A DNA stretch of 64,000 nucleotides from Pseudomonadota bacterium (GCA_021845925.1 JAJZUW010000002.1:83529-147528), one strand, 5' to 3'. Counted from the first letter of the stretch, positions 5,658 through 15,522 are shown. Program-made: numbers and translations. Notes: generated from the letters alone by a model not told the origin.

Positions 5658-8341
5658 TGGCTGACGACACCATCTATCTGCCGACAGCACGCCAGCTGTT
5701 GCAGGAGGTGGCTTCGCGCGGACTGCATCTCGTCGATTGCGTGGTACTGCTGCCCAATCTGCAGGTGGCGGCTCCGCTGACCCGCGCACTGGTTGCCGCC
5801 AGTGGCCAACCTTGGCTGTTGCCGCCGCGCTGGCTGACATTGCCAGCCTGGGCTGAAACGGCGGGAACCGGACAGCCCCTCATGCCGGAAAGTCGCCGCC
5901 TGGCGCTGCTGTACCAGCATCTGCGTGGACGTCAATGGTTTGATGATGACAGTTTGTGGCCGGTTTGCCGCGAGCTGGCGCAACTGTTTGACGATCTGAC
6001 ACTACAGCTGGTCGGTTTGCCGGAAGATCCCGAGCACTTCGAAGAGCAGGTCACGCGGGCCTATCAGTCACGCCGCCAGCAGGGTATTGCCCTGGAAGCA
6101 GCGCTGGTTCACGACATGTGGTACGCCGTCATGCGGCCGTCGCCAGGCGATGCACAACCAGCGGCACTGCGTTACGTCATGCAGCTGGCCAGACTGACGC
6201 AGACCACAGACAGTCCGGTATTTACTTTCGGTTTGGGACAATTGAACCGGGCCGAGCAAGAGTGTCTTGACCGGATTGCCCGACACAGCGGAGTGGTGCG
6301 GCTGGTTGTGCCAGAGATGCGCCCAGGTCTCGATCTGGTCTGGCCGGCGTCAGAGGAGATGGGCCTGGCTGAGCGCGCAGAGGCCTGGCGGGCACTGGCC
6401 GGGCCGTGGGCCAAGCGCATGCATTTTACGGCTGCGCGCAATCTGGAGCATGAGGCGCGCTGTGCGGCCTGGCAGATTCGTGACTGGCTGGCCAGTGGTT
6501 TGGGGCAGATTGCAGTGATTGTGCAGGACCGGCAGACTGCACGCCGCTTGCGGGCCATGCTGGAGCGGGAGCAAGTGCTGGTACGCGACGAAACCGGCTG
6601 GACTCTGGATACCACGGTGGCTGCGGCTCTGGTGATGCGTTGGCTGGATGCCATTGCACAGGATTTTTCTGCCGACGATCTGCGCAATTTGCTGGGTGGC
6701 TTGCCGGTGGAACCGGAAACCGGCAAGGTGGCGCATCAGTTTGAGCGGTTGCGCGCGCGCCATCCGGCCACCCAGGGTTTGTCCGACTGGCTGGCGCTGG
6801 CTGCCAGTGATGCGCGTTGTGCCGGATTGCATGGCTGGCTGGAACGGCTGCAGCGGGCACAGGCCCGTCTGGCCGGCACCAGTCGCAGTCAGTCTGCCTG
6901 GTTGCAGTTGCTGCTGGACAGTCTGGCAAGCCTTGGCCTGACCGACTGGCTGACCGTGGATGAAGCCGGTTATCAGCTGTGGACTCTGTTGTTGCGTCTG
7001 ATGCATGAGCTGGACGGGCATGCCATGCGCCTGACGCTCGCGGAATTCCACCACTGGCTGGCAGACGAGCTGTCGGCGCAGTCGTTTGTGGATGACCGGG
7101 TGGACAGTCCGGTGCTGTTTACTCATCTGACGGCTACCCGGATGCGCAGATTCGATGGCGTGCTGTTTCTCGGTGCCGATCAAACCACCTTGCGCCCGGT
7201 TAGCGCTGGCGGAGTGTTTTTCAACCAGCGGGTGCGCAGCAGTCTTGGATTGCCCGGTCCGGAAATCGCTGTCGACCAGTTGCGTGCCGACCTCATCAGT
7301 CTACTGGGGCTGGCCGAACAGGTGCGGGTGCTGTGGACCAGCGAACAACGGGGCGAGGTTCGGCAGGTGGCAAGCTGGTTTGTCCGCTATAACCTGGTCA
7401 ACCGGCTGGCTGGCGATGCATCATGCTTTGATGAACAGTTGGCTTACCGGGCGGACAGCGTTTCATCGGCAGAGCCGGATGGTTTGCCTGTCGCTCCCCG
7501 GCCACCGGTGCTGAACGACTTGTTGCCTGAACGTATCAGCGTGAGCAATCTCGGACGGCTGGTGAGTTGTCCTTACCGTTATTTTGCAGCGGCCATACTG
7601 GGACTGCAGGGTAACGAACCGGATGATCCGGGCGTGCGCAAACAGGATTATGGCCAGTTGCTGCACCAGATATTGCACCGTTTCCATGCCGGTCACCCGT
7701 CGATCACGGCGCTGGGTCGGGGTGCAGCACGCGAGGCGCTGATCGCGCAGAGCGAGGATGTCTTTGCGCCGCTGATTGAACGGGATCGCCAGGCGTCGGG
7801 CTGGTTGCAGCGCTGGCTGGATCGGGTTGACAGCTATCTGGACTGGCAGCGGGAGCGGGAAGCAGCTGGCTGGAGCTGGCAGGCAGGCGAGCAGGACGTG
7901 CAACGGCAGTTCGTGCTGGCGGATGGTGGTCTGATCGAGCTGCACGGCCGCATCGACCGGATCGACGTGCAGGGGGACGGTCTGGCTTTGCTGGACTACA
8001 AGACTTCTGCGCTGGATGGGTTGCGTCAGGCAGCCGAGCAGCCGGATGAGGATGTGCAACTGGCAGCCTATGCTGTTTTGCTGGATGGGCAGCCAGTCAC
8101 CGAATCGGCGTTTCTGGCGCTGGATGTCGAAACTGGCGTGCGATCGGTGCCGGTGCAGAATGGTTTGCCGGCCGCGGTGGATTGCCTGGAAAACCGCATG
8201 GTATCGATATTTGCGCGCCTGCGGGCCGGTGATGGACTGCCTGCCAACGGTGCTTCCAGCACATGCGATCGCTGCGAATTTTCCGGCTTGTGCCGCAGGC
8301 CGGCCTGGCAGCCAGACTGCAGCGATTTCAGTTCGGCGTGA
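5657..8341 (+). CDS. AddB-like PD-(D/E)XK nuclease/inactive helicase subunit with Fe-S motif
   Basis: This 894-residue protein resembles the AddB/RexB side of the AddAB recombinational repair helicase-nuclease. I see no Walker A motif in the N-terminal part, so ATP-driven translocation is unlikely. The C-terminal third holds the RecB-type nuclease: SCPYRYFAAAILGLQ, GQLLHQILHRFH, LHGRIDRID, then LLDYKTS and QLAAYAVLL. The end has CDRCEFSGLC, the CxxCx5C spacing that with the earlier Cys of SCPYRYF matches the AddB iron-sulfur staple. Start: ATG at 5657 overlapping the ferredoxin stop; a TTG codon just upstream is less likely. No UvrD-like AddA partner is nearby; phoU follows convergently, overlapping by 14 bases. 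Resection or repair is inferred. Confidence 0.75.
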   Translation: MADDTIYLPTARQLLQEVASRGLHLVDCVVLLPNLQVAAPLTRALVAASGQPWLLPPRWLTLPAWAETAGTGQPLMPESRRLALLYQHLRGRQWFDDDSLWPVCRELAQLFDDLTLQLVGLPEDPEHFEEQVTRAYQSRRQQGIALEAALVHDMWYAVMRPSPGDAQPAALRYVMQLARLTQTTDSPVFTFGLGQLNRAEQECLDRIARHSGVVRLVVPEMRPGLDLVWPASEEMGLAERAEAWRALAGPWAKRMHFTAARNLEHEARCAAWQIRDWLASGLGQIAVIVQDRQTARRLRAMLEREQVLVRDETGWTLDTTVAAALVMRWLDAIAQDFSADDLRNLLGGLPVEPETGKVAHQFERLRARHPATQGLSDWLALAASDARCAGLHGWLERLQRAQARLAGTSRSQSAWLQLLLDSLASLGLTDWLTVDEAGYQLWTLLLRLMHELDGHAMRLTLAEFHHWLADELSAQSFVDDRVDSPVLFTHLTATRMRRFDGVLFLGADQTTLRPVSAGGVFFNQRVRSSLGLPGPEIAVDQLRADLISLLGLAEQVRVLWTSEQRGEVRQVASWFVRYNLVNRLAGDASCFDEQLAYRADSVSSAEPDGLPVAPRPPVLNDLLPERISVSNLGRLVSCPYRYFAAAILGLQGNEPDDPGVRKQDYGQLLHQILHRFHAGHPSITALGRGAAREALIAQSEDVFAPLIERDRQASGWLQRWLDRVDSYLDWQREREAAGWSWQAGEQDVQRQFVLADGGLIELHGRIDRIDVQGDGLALLDYKTSALDGLRQAAEQPDEDVQLAAYAVLLDGQPVTESAFLALDVETGVRSVPVQNGLPAAVDCLENRMVSIFARLRAGDGLPANGASSTCDRCEFSGLCRRPAWQPDCSDFSSA

Positions 8342-9035
8342 CGTGCTGTTCGATTTCGTCAATGGTGGTGTGACGGATATCCTTGCCTTTGACCATGTAG
8401 ACGATGTATTCCGAGATGTTGCGCGAGTGATCGCCAATGCGTTCGATGGATTTGGCGACGAACATGATGTCGATGAAATTCTTGATCGTGCGCGGATCTT
8501 CCATCATGTAGGTGATCAGGTTGCGCAGGACCAGGTGGTATTCTTCATCGACTTCCCTATCCTTGCGGGCAATCAGCACCGTGTCGCTGACATCCAGACG
8601 GGCAAATCCGTCAAGGGCCCGGTGCAGCATTTCGAGCACGATTTCGTTCATGAAACTGATCTGGTTCAGGCGAACCGGAACAATGCGGCCGGATTCGTGA
8701 ATTTCGCGCGACATGCGGGCGATTTTGGCGGCCTCGTCACCAATGCGTTCCAGATCCGTGATGGTCTTGATGGCCGCAATGATCATGCGCAGGTCGGAAG
8801 CAGTCGGCTGACGGCGAGCGATGATCTGGGCGCAGTCTTCATCGATGCCGACTTCCATGCCGTTGATGATGTGATCATTGGCAACCACCCGGTCAGCCAG
8901 ATCAAAGTCGGCATTCAGCAGGGCGTCCATGGCCTGGCTGATCTGCTGTTCGACCAAGCCGCCCATCTGTAGCACGCGCGCGCGCATGTTTTCCAGATCG
9001 GTATCGAACTGCTTGAAAGTGTGTTCCTGTGGCAT
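8328..9035 (-). CDS. phoU: phosphate transport/signalling regulator PhoU
   Basis: This 235-residue protein has two repeated three-helix PhoU domains, each with an E/DxxxD-type metal signature: ITDLERIGDEAAKIARMS (~residues 92-109) and AKSIERIGDHSRNISEYI (~193-210). PhoU binds metal clusters, associates with the Pst transporter and the PhoR kinase, and damps the phosphate-starvation response. No pst, phoB or phoR genes are in this window, so it is separated from its usual partners here. GGAG precedes the ATG at 9035. Its 3' end overlaps the convergent AddB-like gene by 14 bases. Confidence 0.93.
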   Translation of the reverse strand: MPQEHTFKQFDTDLENMRARVLQMGGLVEQQISQAMDALLNADFDLADRVVANDHIINGMEVGIDEDCAQIIARRQPTASDLRMIIAAIKTITDLERIGDEAAKIARMSREIHESGRIVPVRLNQISFMNEIVLEMLHRALDGFARLDVSDTVLIARKDREVDEEYHLVLRNLITYMMEDPRTIKNFIDIMFVAKSIERIGDHSRNISEYIVYMVKGKDIRHTTIDEIEQHVTPN

Positions 9036-9110
9036 TCGGTGGCTCCTCGTTGTTTCGTGATTATAGTCGTCAGAATCGCTTGCGGTGTGACAGATTTGTG
9101 ATGAACTGGT

Positions 9111-9536
9111 TCAGCCTGTGCTGGCAAACGGGATAAGAACCTGTTTGCCGTCAATATCGAGCAGCATCAGCCAGTCCTGTCGTCCGGTCACGCAGACCGG
9201 CAGGGTAATGCGGCCTTGCCAGCGGTTTTGTCCGGCTGGTTGCAGCACATAGCGGATGGTGCCCATGTCCATGCCCTGCATGCTGAAACTGGCAGCCACC
9301 TGCTTTGCCGGAGCGGTGATCTGGAGGACAAATGGGGTCAGGCCAGTTGGCTGGCTGGCAAAACGTACCTGAACATGCTGGTTGGCGAGCGCGAACGAGC
9401 AGTCCTGTTGCAGGCTGGCGCAATGAACAGTCAGTGGTTTTCGAGGGACTTGCGGATGCCAGACCGACCACAGGCTGCCTGACACCGCCAGCAAGGCAAT
9501 GCCGGCCGGAATGAGATAACGCAGCGCGGATTTCAT
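9111..9536 (-). CDS. small membrane-anchored protein of unknown function
   Basis: This is a 141-residue protein. One hydrophobic N-terminal segment (MKSALRYLIPAGIALLAVSGSLWSV) should anchor or export it; the rest is likely periplasmic. Visible features are two cysteines (CASLQQDC, ~residues 37-44), a Met-rich FSMQGMDMG stretch, and a LPVCVTGRQDW motif before the end. The MxGMxM...W...LP pattern loosely recalls FixH/YtkA-like periplasmic domains, but I do not assign a function. I place the start at 9536, four bases into the preceding Nudix-ThiE gene (ATGA overlap); a longer frame upstream lacks coding character. It is 75 bases upstream of phoU. Confidence 0.7.
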   Translation of the reverse strand: MKSALRYLIPAGIALLAVSGSLWSVWHPQVPRKPLTVHCASLQQDCSFALANQHVQVRFASQPTGLTPFVLQITAPAKQVAASFSMQGMDMGTIRYVLQPAGQNRWQGRITLPVCVTGRQDWLMLLDIDGKQVLIPFASTG

Positions 9537-10474
9537 GGCCAGGCGGCTCCCAGCATCGCGATGCCGTGAGCGCCGTGCTGGCGGGCGGTGGCCAGCAGGG
9601 AAGGCTGCATGCCGCCCAGTGCATATACTGGCATGGGCAAGCCGTTCGCCAGTCGGGTGAATGCATCCCATCCGAGTGGCTGGCGGTCCGGATGGCTGCG
9701 GGTGGCCAGCACCGGTGATAGCAGGACATAATCGCATCCCAGCCGATCGGCCAGCGCCAGCTCTTCGGCATTGTGGCAGGATGCGCCAACCAGTCCGATA
9801 TCCGGCCGGGTGGCCAGTTCGCGCAACTGGCTGGCTTTCAGGTGCACGCCATCGGCTCCACAGCTCTGCGCCAGCTCGATATCGCTATTGATCAGGATGC
9901 GGGCGCCATGCTGGTGCGCCAGCGGTGTCAGCTGTGTGGCCAGACTGGTCAGATCATGCGGATGATCGCGGCGCAGCTGGATCAGACGCAATCCGCCAGC
10001 CAGGGCTTGTCCGGCGCGCTGTACAAATGTGGCGATGTCGCCGGTAGCCGGACTGATACCCATCATGGCTGGCAGATTGAACGCATCCAGCAGACGGCGG
10101 TTGGCCGGTAACAGCGGTTCGACCTGCACTTCGTGCGGTATCTGCCAGCGCAAGGTTTGTCCTTCACGCGGGATGGGAGTACCTTCCCAGCCTTCAACGA
10201 CAAAACAGTGCAGATGAATGCAGGCGGTCTGATACTGGTGGCGCAAGGTAATCCAGGGCCGTGCGCGGGTGACCTGGATGCCCAGTTCTTCGTGCAGTTC
10301 ACGGCTGAGCGCGGCTGCGGCCGATTCACCAGGTTCGATTTTGCCACCGGGAAATTCCCAGTAGCCGGGCCAGGGTTTGTCCGCCGGACGGCTGGCGAGC
10401 AGGATCTGGCCATCGTCCAGTTGCAGGATGCCGGCAGCAACGGCAACGACAGGCTGCGATTGAGAGTGACTCAT
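9533..10474 (-). CDS. Nudix hydrolase (MutT-like) fused to a ThiE/TenI-like domain
   Basis: This 313-residue fusion has a MutT-type Nudix domain at residues ~8-135. Its Nudix box runs from GGKIEPGESAAAALSREL through HEELGI, matching Gx5Ex7REUxEExGU; such enzymes hydrolyse oxidised dNTPs. Residues ~140-313 form a TIM-barrel like thiamine-phosphate synthase: ATFVQRAGQALAGGLRLIQLR, ARILINSDIELAQSCGADGVHL, LVGASCHNAEEL, GCDYVLLSPV, VYALGGM. The fusion is known in beta- and gammaproteobacteria, where the ThiE-like half is usually not the main thiamine enzyme. I chose the ATG at 10474 because homology starts there; in-frame ATGs lie upstream and no strong Shine-Dalgarno decides. Confidence 0.87.
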   Translation of the reverse strand: MSHSQSQPVVAVAAGILQLDDGQILLASRPADKPWPGYWEFPGGKIEPGESAAAALSRELHEELGIQVTRARPWITLRHQYQTACIHLHCFVVEGWEGTPIPREGQTLRWQIPHEVQVEPLLPANRRLLDAFNLPAMMGISPATGDIATFVQRAGQALAGGLRLIQLRRDHPHDLTSLATQLTPLAHQHGARILINSDIELAQSCGADGVHLKASQLRELATRPDIGLVGASCHNAEELALADRLGCDYVLLSPVLATRSHPDRQPLGWDAFTRLANGLPMPVYALGGMQPSLLATARQHGAHGIAMLGAAWP

Positions 10475-10587
10475 GACTGTGGTGTATGACATGGATGTCT
10501 TCAACATTAGCAAGAGAACATCGCGGTGTCGATAAAAATGATGACGCTGTTGCCTGACAAGGCTGGTGCTTGCCGTGGCCAGCGCTG

Positions 10588-13500
10588 TCATTCCGTGCCG
10601 GAAACGTGAGCGGCACTCTGCATCCGGTCAACCAGCCAGTTCATCAGCTGTCTGGCAGCGGTTCCGGCCGATTCCTGATCCGGGCCAAAGATCTGGTCAT
10701 GCCAGGCCAGGATCTGTGCGTCGTGACCGGCATGCTGTTGCAGAAACGGGCGCAGCAGGCATTCGTCTGGCGTAGTCCGGTGAAGAATGTCGGGACGGTG
10801 GCTGTAGAGCCAGCATTGGGCCAGTGCGCCCTGCCAGGTCGCAACCCGCTGGTTGCCAGGTTCCCGGCAGACAGACTGGTTTCCCCATGCGGTCAGCTCG
10901 GCTGCCGGCATGGGCCTGGCAATGCCATAGCCCTGGCCATAGCGACCACCCAGCAGGCAGATGGCTTCGATCAGGCCGGAGTTTTCGAGGCCTTCGATAA
11001 TGACCTTGCGGTTGAAGTCGCGACCAAGCTGCAGGATGGAATGAACCAGGCTCAGTGTCTTGACCGGATCTTCGACAATATTGCACAGAATGCCCTGATC
11101 CACCTTGATAATGTCGAATGGCAGGCTGGCTAGCCGGTTCAGGCTGCTGTAGCCGGCTCCCAGATCATCCAGGCCGATCTGGACGCCGGTTTCCTTGAGC
11201 CGGTCAATCGCCAGGTTGTGTGTGGTGTCGTCAAAGGCTTCGGTTTCCAGAAGTTCCAGGGTCAGCCGGTTGGCAGGAATGCCGTGTTGGTGCAGTGCAT
11301 CGGTGATCCAGAGCGGGCAATCCGGTTCGATCAGTGTCGAGGGCGCCAGATTGAGCGCAAGATCAATTTCCAGACCTTGCTGCAGCCAGCCGGACAACGC
11401 CCTGAGCGACTGGTCGAGGCCTGAACGGAACAACGATTCCAGTTCGGCCTTGCCGAATGATGGCAGGAACCGTGCCGGTGCAACCAGCTGACCATCTTTA
11501 CCCATCAGGCGGGCCAGGGCTTCGACCTTGACCAGCCGGCCGGTTTCCAGGTCGATGATCGGCTGCATGACCATGGTCAGTCCGCCAGACTGGAGCAGTT
11601 TCCGGTGCTGCGTAGCCAGTGCCTCGTCGATCGGTTCCTGTTCAGGTTGCGGATTGCGGGTCAGACAGCTCAGACGCAGCCGCAGGGATTCCAGAAAGGT
11701 TTGCATCCACGAGGCGGAAAACTGGTGCGGGAATGCGCCGAACAGAACCAGAATGACCAGCTGACCGCCAGTTATCTGTACCGGAATGCTCGCCAGGCTG
11801 CGAATGCCATTTGTGGCCAGGCTGGCGTGCCAGTTGCGCGTCCGCATGTCCATGGCGTTGGCTTCTGTCCATTGGGTCCGGCGGGTGCGCCAGGCGATGG
11901 TGACCGGGTTATCACCTGCTGGATCATCATGCTTCAGACGGGCTGCCATGCCAGGTTGGCGCAACAGCGCCGCTACGGGGTGGGCCGCCTTGCCGGCTGC
12001 AAATTCCGGCACAAAAACGCCATCCTGGCCAGGACGCAGGATCATGCAGGCCTGCATGGCGGGCAGTCTGCCCAGGGCATCCAGTTCCTGCTGGATCTGG
12101 TCGCCCCAGGTCAGTGTGTTGTCGATCGGATGTGCCAGATGCGCATTGTGAATTTCAAACACCACCTGCATCGTATCCAGTTGGGTGTGTACATCCAGCT
12201 GGATGCGGGCACTGACTGTGCGCAGCAGCAGATAACGGTGACTGGTGGTGATGCTCAGGCGGGCCAGGTGGTGGTGGAGCAGATCGAAATACACCTGCTG
12301 GGACTGGTTCATCGATGCGCTGCTAACGCCTGTCATGGCATGGGCCAGACCCGGATGGCGTGCGGCATCGACAATCTGGCTGGCTGTGGTTTCCGGACGA
12401 ACCAGAAAACGCAGCTGTTCGGTCTGCCGATGCTTGAGCGTTTCATATTCGCTGCGGGTCAGGGTGGAGAGAATGGCTGCCCAGTCGGCATGCTGGGACA
12501 AGCTGTCATAGAATTCGCGCATGAAATCATTGGCGATAGTGTTGAGCTCGGGTTGCAGGCGCGCCAGAAGATGACGGGCTTCTTCGCCAAACGGGTCGTA
12601 AGAAGGCTCCGGGACCGGTGCGGCATTGCCCGCGCTTAGCCGCCACCAGTGAACCCGGGCCGCCTTTTGCATCTTGGCCTGATACATGGCTGCATCGGCA
12701 AGCCGGAGCAGTTGTCCGGGTGCTTCGGCATCGGTCGGATAGAATGCCAGACCAGCGCTGATGTTGATTTCGGCGCTGCGGTTTCTGGACAGCACAAAGG
12801 GTTGTTCCACTGCCTGGTGCATACGACTCAGGGCAAGGCTGGTTTGCTGGATGATCTGCAGTGCGTCCAGATCTTCCAGCACCACGATGAATTCGTCGCC
12901 TCCGAGTCTGGCAATGAAATCGCTGTCGCGCAGCAGGGCATTGATGCGCGCACCAAACTGCTTGAGCAGTTCATCACCGGCTTCATGGCCATAGGTGTCG
13001 TTGACGGGTTTGAAATCATCCAGATCCAGCATGCAGACGGCAAAAGAGCTTTTGTTGCGTCGGGATCTGGCAATGGCTTGCTGCAGGTGTTCTTCCAGGC
13101 CAAACCGGTTGGCCAGTCCTGTCAATGTATCGTGACGGGCTCGCCAGGCATCTTCCGATTGCAGGTCAAGCAATACCTTCCGCTGGTCGATTTCGTCCAG
13201 ACCTCGTCCAAGCAGCCCCGCAATGCGTTCGCACAGTTCGATGCTGGCAGCATGGAAGACATCCTCCATCGGGGCGACAAACACCAGCACGGCCCACGGC
13301 TGGTCGTTGCGCCGGATCAGGGCCGCCAGCGAAGCAGCCCAGCGGTGTTGCCGGAACACATGGGCCCATGGATGGGCCTGGTTGAAAGTCTCGCGGTGGC
13401 GGTTGCGGAATACGGTTTTCTGACTGCGCCAGGCTTGCGCGATGGCGGCATCCGGATGGTCGAGCGGAATGCTGATGTCGTCCAGGATGGTGGAACCTTC

Positions 13501-14610
13501 GCCGGCTCTGGCCAGGACTGAAAACCGGCTGTCCGGACCTGGCTTGCCGATCCAGGTGGCGTGAAACATGGTACTGGTGGCCAGTCTGACGCAGGTTTCA
13601 TGCAGCATGTCTGCTTCGTTCCGGCTTTGCAGCAGGATGTCGGCAGCTCCGGCCAATGCACTGTACAGTTGCTGCAATTGCAGGAAAGCGGCTTTCTGCT
13701 GTTCCCGTTCGCTGACGTCGACCACAGTCCAGATGGCTTCGTGCTCATTGGTGCGAATGCCGACAATGTCGGCTAGCAGTGAAGATCCGTCCCGTCGCAC
13801 CAGCGCGGTGGCGGAAATTCTGGCAAGACCTCCGACAAGCAATTGGTGGAGGTGATGGCTGAACCGGCAGTCCGACGTGCCGGGTGGACAGAAAATATCA
13901 GTGATCTGTTCTGGCAGTTGGCCCGGATCGGCAAAACCGAGCATCTGGGCCATGCGGTTGTTGGCATGCAGCAGCTGATTGTTGCGGGTGAGCATGATGC
14001 CAGCATCGGCGTGATCCAGTAATGCCGTTTGCCAGCTTCGTAGTTCGATGATTTCCAGCCCGTGCGAAATGTCTTGCGCCAGGTCGTTGAGGATGTCTTG
14101 CCGATCGCTATCGAAAAATTCATCGGTTGCCGCGTAAAGGGCGAATTGCGCCCACATCTGGCCATGACGCCAGATCGGCAGGACAGCCAGTGCACCGAGT
14201 CCATGGCTGGTGGCCCGTTGTGCCCAGGGCAGCAGTTCCGGATTGTTGCGAAAGGAATTGTTGAAACGAGCCTTGCCCTCCTGCCAGACCAGGCCACAGC
14301 TGCCGCGTCCCTCGGCTACCGACGGATTGACTGAAATCACCAGATCATCCAGATAGTGGATTGCTGGTCCGGCTTTGGCGAGAAAGCGGATCTGTCCGGT
14401 GTCATCCGGCTGGCCGATCCAGGCTAGACGCAAGCCGGAGACACGCATGGCCAGATCGCAGATGGTCTGAAGCAGGCCGCTCTCATTGTCGGCGCGGGCG
14501 ATGATCTGGTTGACTTCCCGCAACAGGTGGTTATATGCAACCAGATGCGCATTCTGCTGGAGAAGGTCTGTCAGGGTTGTTTGAGATGCCGGGCCGTTGT
14601 CAGCTTCCAT
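10588..14610 (-). CDS. multidomain c-di-GMP protein: GAF-PAS-GAF-GGDEF-globin-GAF-EAL
   Basis: This protein of about 1340 residues has no transmembrane segment. Domains in order: GAF (~35-190), PAS (~195-305), GAF (~315-480), GGDEF (~490-650), a globin-like helical sensor (~675-830, with DFMREFYDSLSQHADWA and LLHHHLARLSITT), a third GAF-like region (~840-990) and EAL (~1005-1255), then ~85 more helical residues. The cyclase site is intact (ARLGGDEF), with an inhibitory RxxD site five residues before it (RDSD). The EAL half keeps KVEALARL, DD in LDDLGAGYSSL, K in IKVDQ and E in IIEGLE, so both activities are possible. The ATG at 14610 has AGGA eight bases ahead; one at 14619 is the alternative. 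It lies 24 bases after the DUF815 ATPase gene. Confidence 0.85.
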   Translation of the reverse strand: MEADNGPASQTTLTDLLQQNAHLVAYNHLLREVNQIIARADNESGLLQTICDLAMRVSGLRLAWIGQPDDTGQIRFLAKAGPAIHYLDDLVISVNPSVAEGRGSCGLVWQEGKARFNNSFRNNPELLPWAQRATSHGLGALAVLPIWRHGQMWAQFALYAATDEFFDSDRQDILNDLAQDISHGLEIIELRSWQTALLDHADAGIMLTRNNQLLHANNRMAQMLGFADPGQLPEQITDIFCPPGTSDCRFSHHLHQLLVGGLARISATALVRRDGSSLLADIVGIRTNEHEAIWTVVDVSEREQQKAAFLQLQQLYSALAGAADILLQSRNEADMLHETCVRLATSTMFHATWIGKPGPDSRFSVLARAGEGSTILDDISIPLDHPDAAIAQAWRSQKTVFRNRHRETFNQAHPWAHVFRQHRWAASLAALIRRNDQPWAVLVFVAPMEDVFHAASIELCERIAGLLGRGLDEIDQRKVLLDLQSEDAWRARHDTLTGLANRFGLEEHLQQAIARSRRNKSSFAVCMLDLDDFKPVNDTYGHEAGDELLKQFGARINALLRDSDFIARLGGDEFIVVLEDLDALQIIQQTSLALSRMHQAVEQPFVLSRNRSAEINISAGLAFYPTDAEAPGQLLRLADAAMYQAKMQKAARVHWWRLSAGNAAPVPEPSYDPFGEEARHLLARLQPELNTIANDFMREFYDSLSQHADWAAILSTLTRSEYETLKHRQTEQLRFLVRPETTASQIVDAARHPGLAHAMTGVSSASMNQSQQVYFDLLHHHLARLSITTSHRYLLLRTVSARIQLDVHTQLDTMQVVFEIHNAHLAHPIDNTLTWGDQIQQELDALGRLPAMQACMILRPGQDGVFVPEFAAGKAAHPVAALLRQPGMAARLKHDDPAGDNPVTIAWRTRRTQWTEANAMDMRTRNWHASLATNGIRSLASIPVQITGGQLVILVLFGAFPHQFSASWMQTFLESLRLRLSCLTRNPQPEQEPIDEALATQHRKLLQSGGLTMVMQPIIDLETGRLVKVEALARLMGKDGQLVAPARFLPSFGKAELESLFRSGLDQSLRALSGWLQQGLEIDLALNLAPSTLIEPDCPLWITDALHQHGIPANRLTLELLETEAFDDTTHNLAIDRLKETGVQIGLDDLGAGYSSLNRLASLPFDIIKVDQGILCNIVEDPVKTLSLVHSILQLGRDFNRKVIIEGLENSGLIEAICLLGGRYGQGYGIARPMPAAELTAWGNQSVCREPGNQRVATWQGALAQCWLYSHRPDILHRTTPDECLLRPFLQQHAGHDAQILAWHDQIFGPDQESAGTAARQLMNWLVDRMQSAAHVSGTE

Positions 14611-14634
14611 ATCACCCATCCTGCTGAATTAATG

Positions 14635-15522
14635 CTATCGGCTTCCAAAGTCCTGAGCAAACTGGCGCGCACTGCGACCAGAGCGGTTGCCGCGTGCCAG
14701 CGCCCACAACAGGGCCTCCCGGCGCACGAGCAGGTCACTGGTGTCCGGCAGTCCGGCCTGTCGCAACCAGGTGTCGACGCAGGCCAGATAGGTGTCCTGA
14801 TCGAATGCATAGAACGATAGCCAAAGCCCGAAACGGTCCGACAGCGATATTTTTTCATCGACCGTTTCGCCCGGATGCAGGTCTGCAGGCTGGTCGGGCA
14901 GGTTGTCGCGCTGGTTTTCCGGTATCAGGTGGCGCCGGTTGGATGTGGCATAGATGAGCAGATTGTCGGGTGGTGCGGCAAGACTGCCGTCGAGTGCAGT
15001 CTTCAGGGCCATGTAGCCGCTGTCGTTGGCGTCAAAACCCAGGTCGTCACAGAATACGATGAATCGTTCCGGACGGGAGGCGATCAGTTCGGTGATGTCT
15101 GGCAGATCCACCAGGTTCTGTTTGTCCACTTCGATCATGCGCAGGCCGGCGCTTGCGTAACGGGTCAGCATGGCTTTGATCAAGGATGATTTGCCGGTAC
15201 CGCGCGCCCCGGTCAGCAGGACATTGTTGGCCGGGTGGCCAGACACAAACCTCGCCGTGTTGCGTTCGATGGCTGCACGCTGGGTTTCCACCCCGCGCAG
15301 CACGTCGACATCGACCTGCTGTGGCCGGTGGATGGGTTCCAGCCAGCCATGCCGGTTGTCGTGCCGCCAGCGGAAGGCATGTGCCGTGTTCCAGTCCGGT
15401 TCTGCCGGCCTGGCAGCTGGCAGCATGGCTTCCAGCCGGTCCAGCACCGCTTCGGCCCGATCAAGAAAGCTGGCTGCCTGGCTGGCGAGATCAGCTGCGG
15501 TATTCGGCGTTGATCTTGACAT
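14635..15522 (-). CDS. DUF815 family AAA-type ATPase
   Basis: This ~295-residue soluble P-loop protein has Walker [16 protein letters not shown] (~residue 110), Walker [13 protein letters not shown] (~150), the sensor-like [15 protein letters not shown] (~185) and the DUF815 C-terminal pattern [21 protein letters not shown]. Family members are found widely in proteobacteria, often beside argJ, but their substrate is not established to my knowledge. The start at 15522 lies inside the end of argJ (32-base overlap) and gives the family-like N-terminus; a start 36 bases further upstream is possible. Confidence 0.82.
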   Translation of the reverse strand: MSRSTPNTAADLASQAASFLDRAEAVLDRLEAMLPAARPAEPDWNTAHAFRWRHDNRHGWLEPIHRPQQVDVDVLRGVETQRAAIERNTARFVSGHPANNVLLTGARGTGKSSLIKAMLTRYASAGLRMIEVDKQNLVDLPDITELIASRPERFIVFCDDLGFDANDSGYMALKTALDGSLAAPPDNLLIYATSNRRHLIPENQRDNLPDQPADLHPGETVDEKISLSDRFGLWLSFYAFDQDTYLACVDTWLRQAGLPDTSDLLVRREALLWALARGNRSGRSARQFAQDFGSR

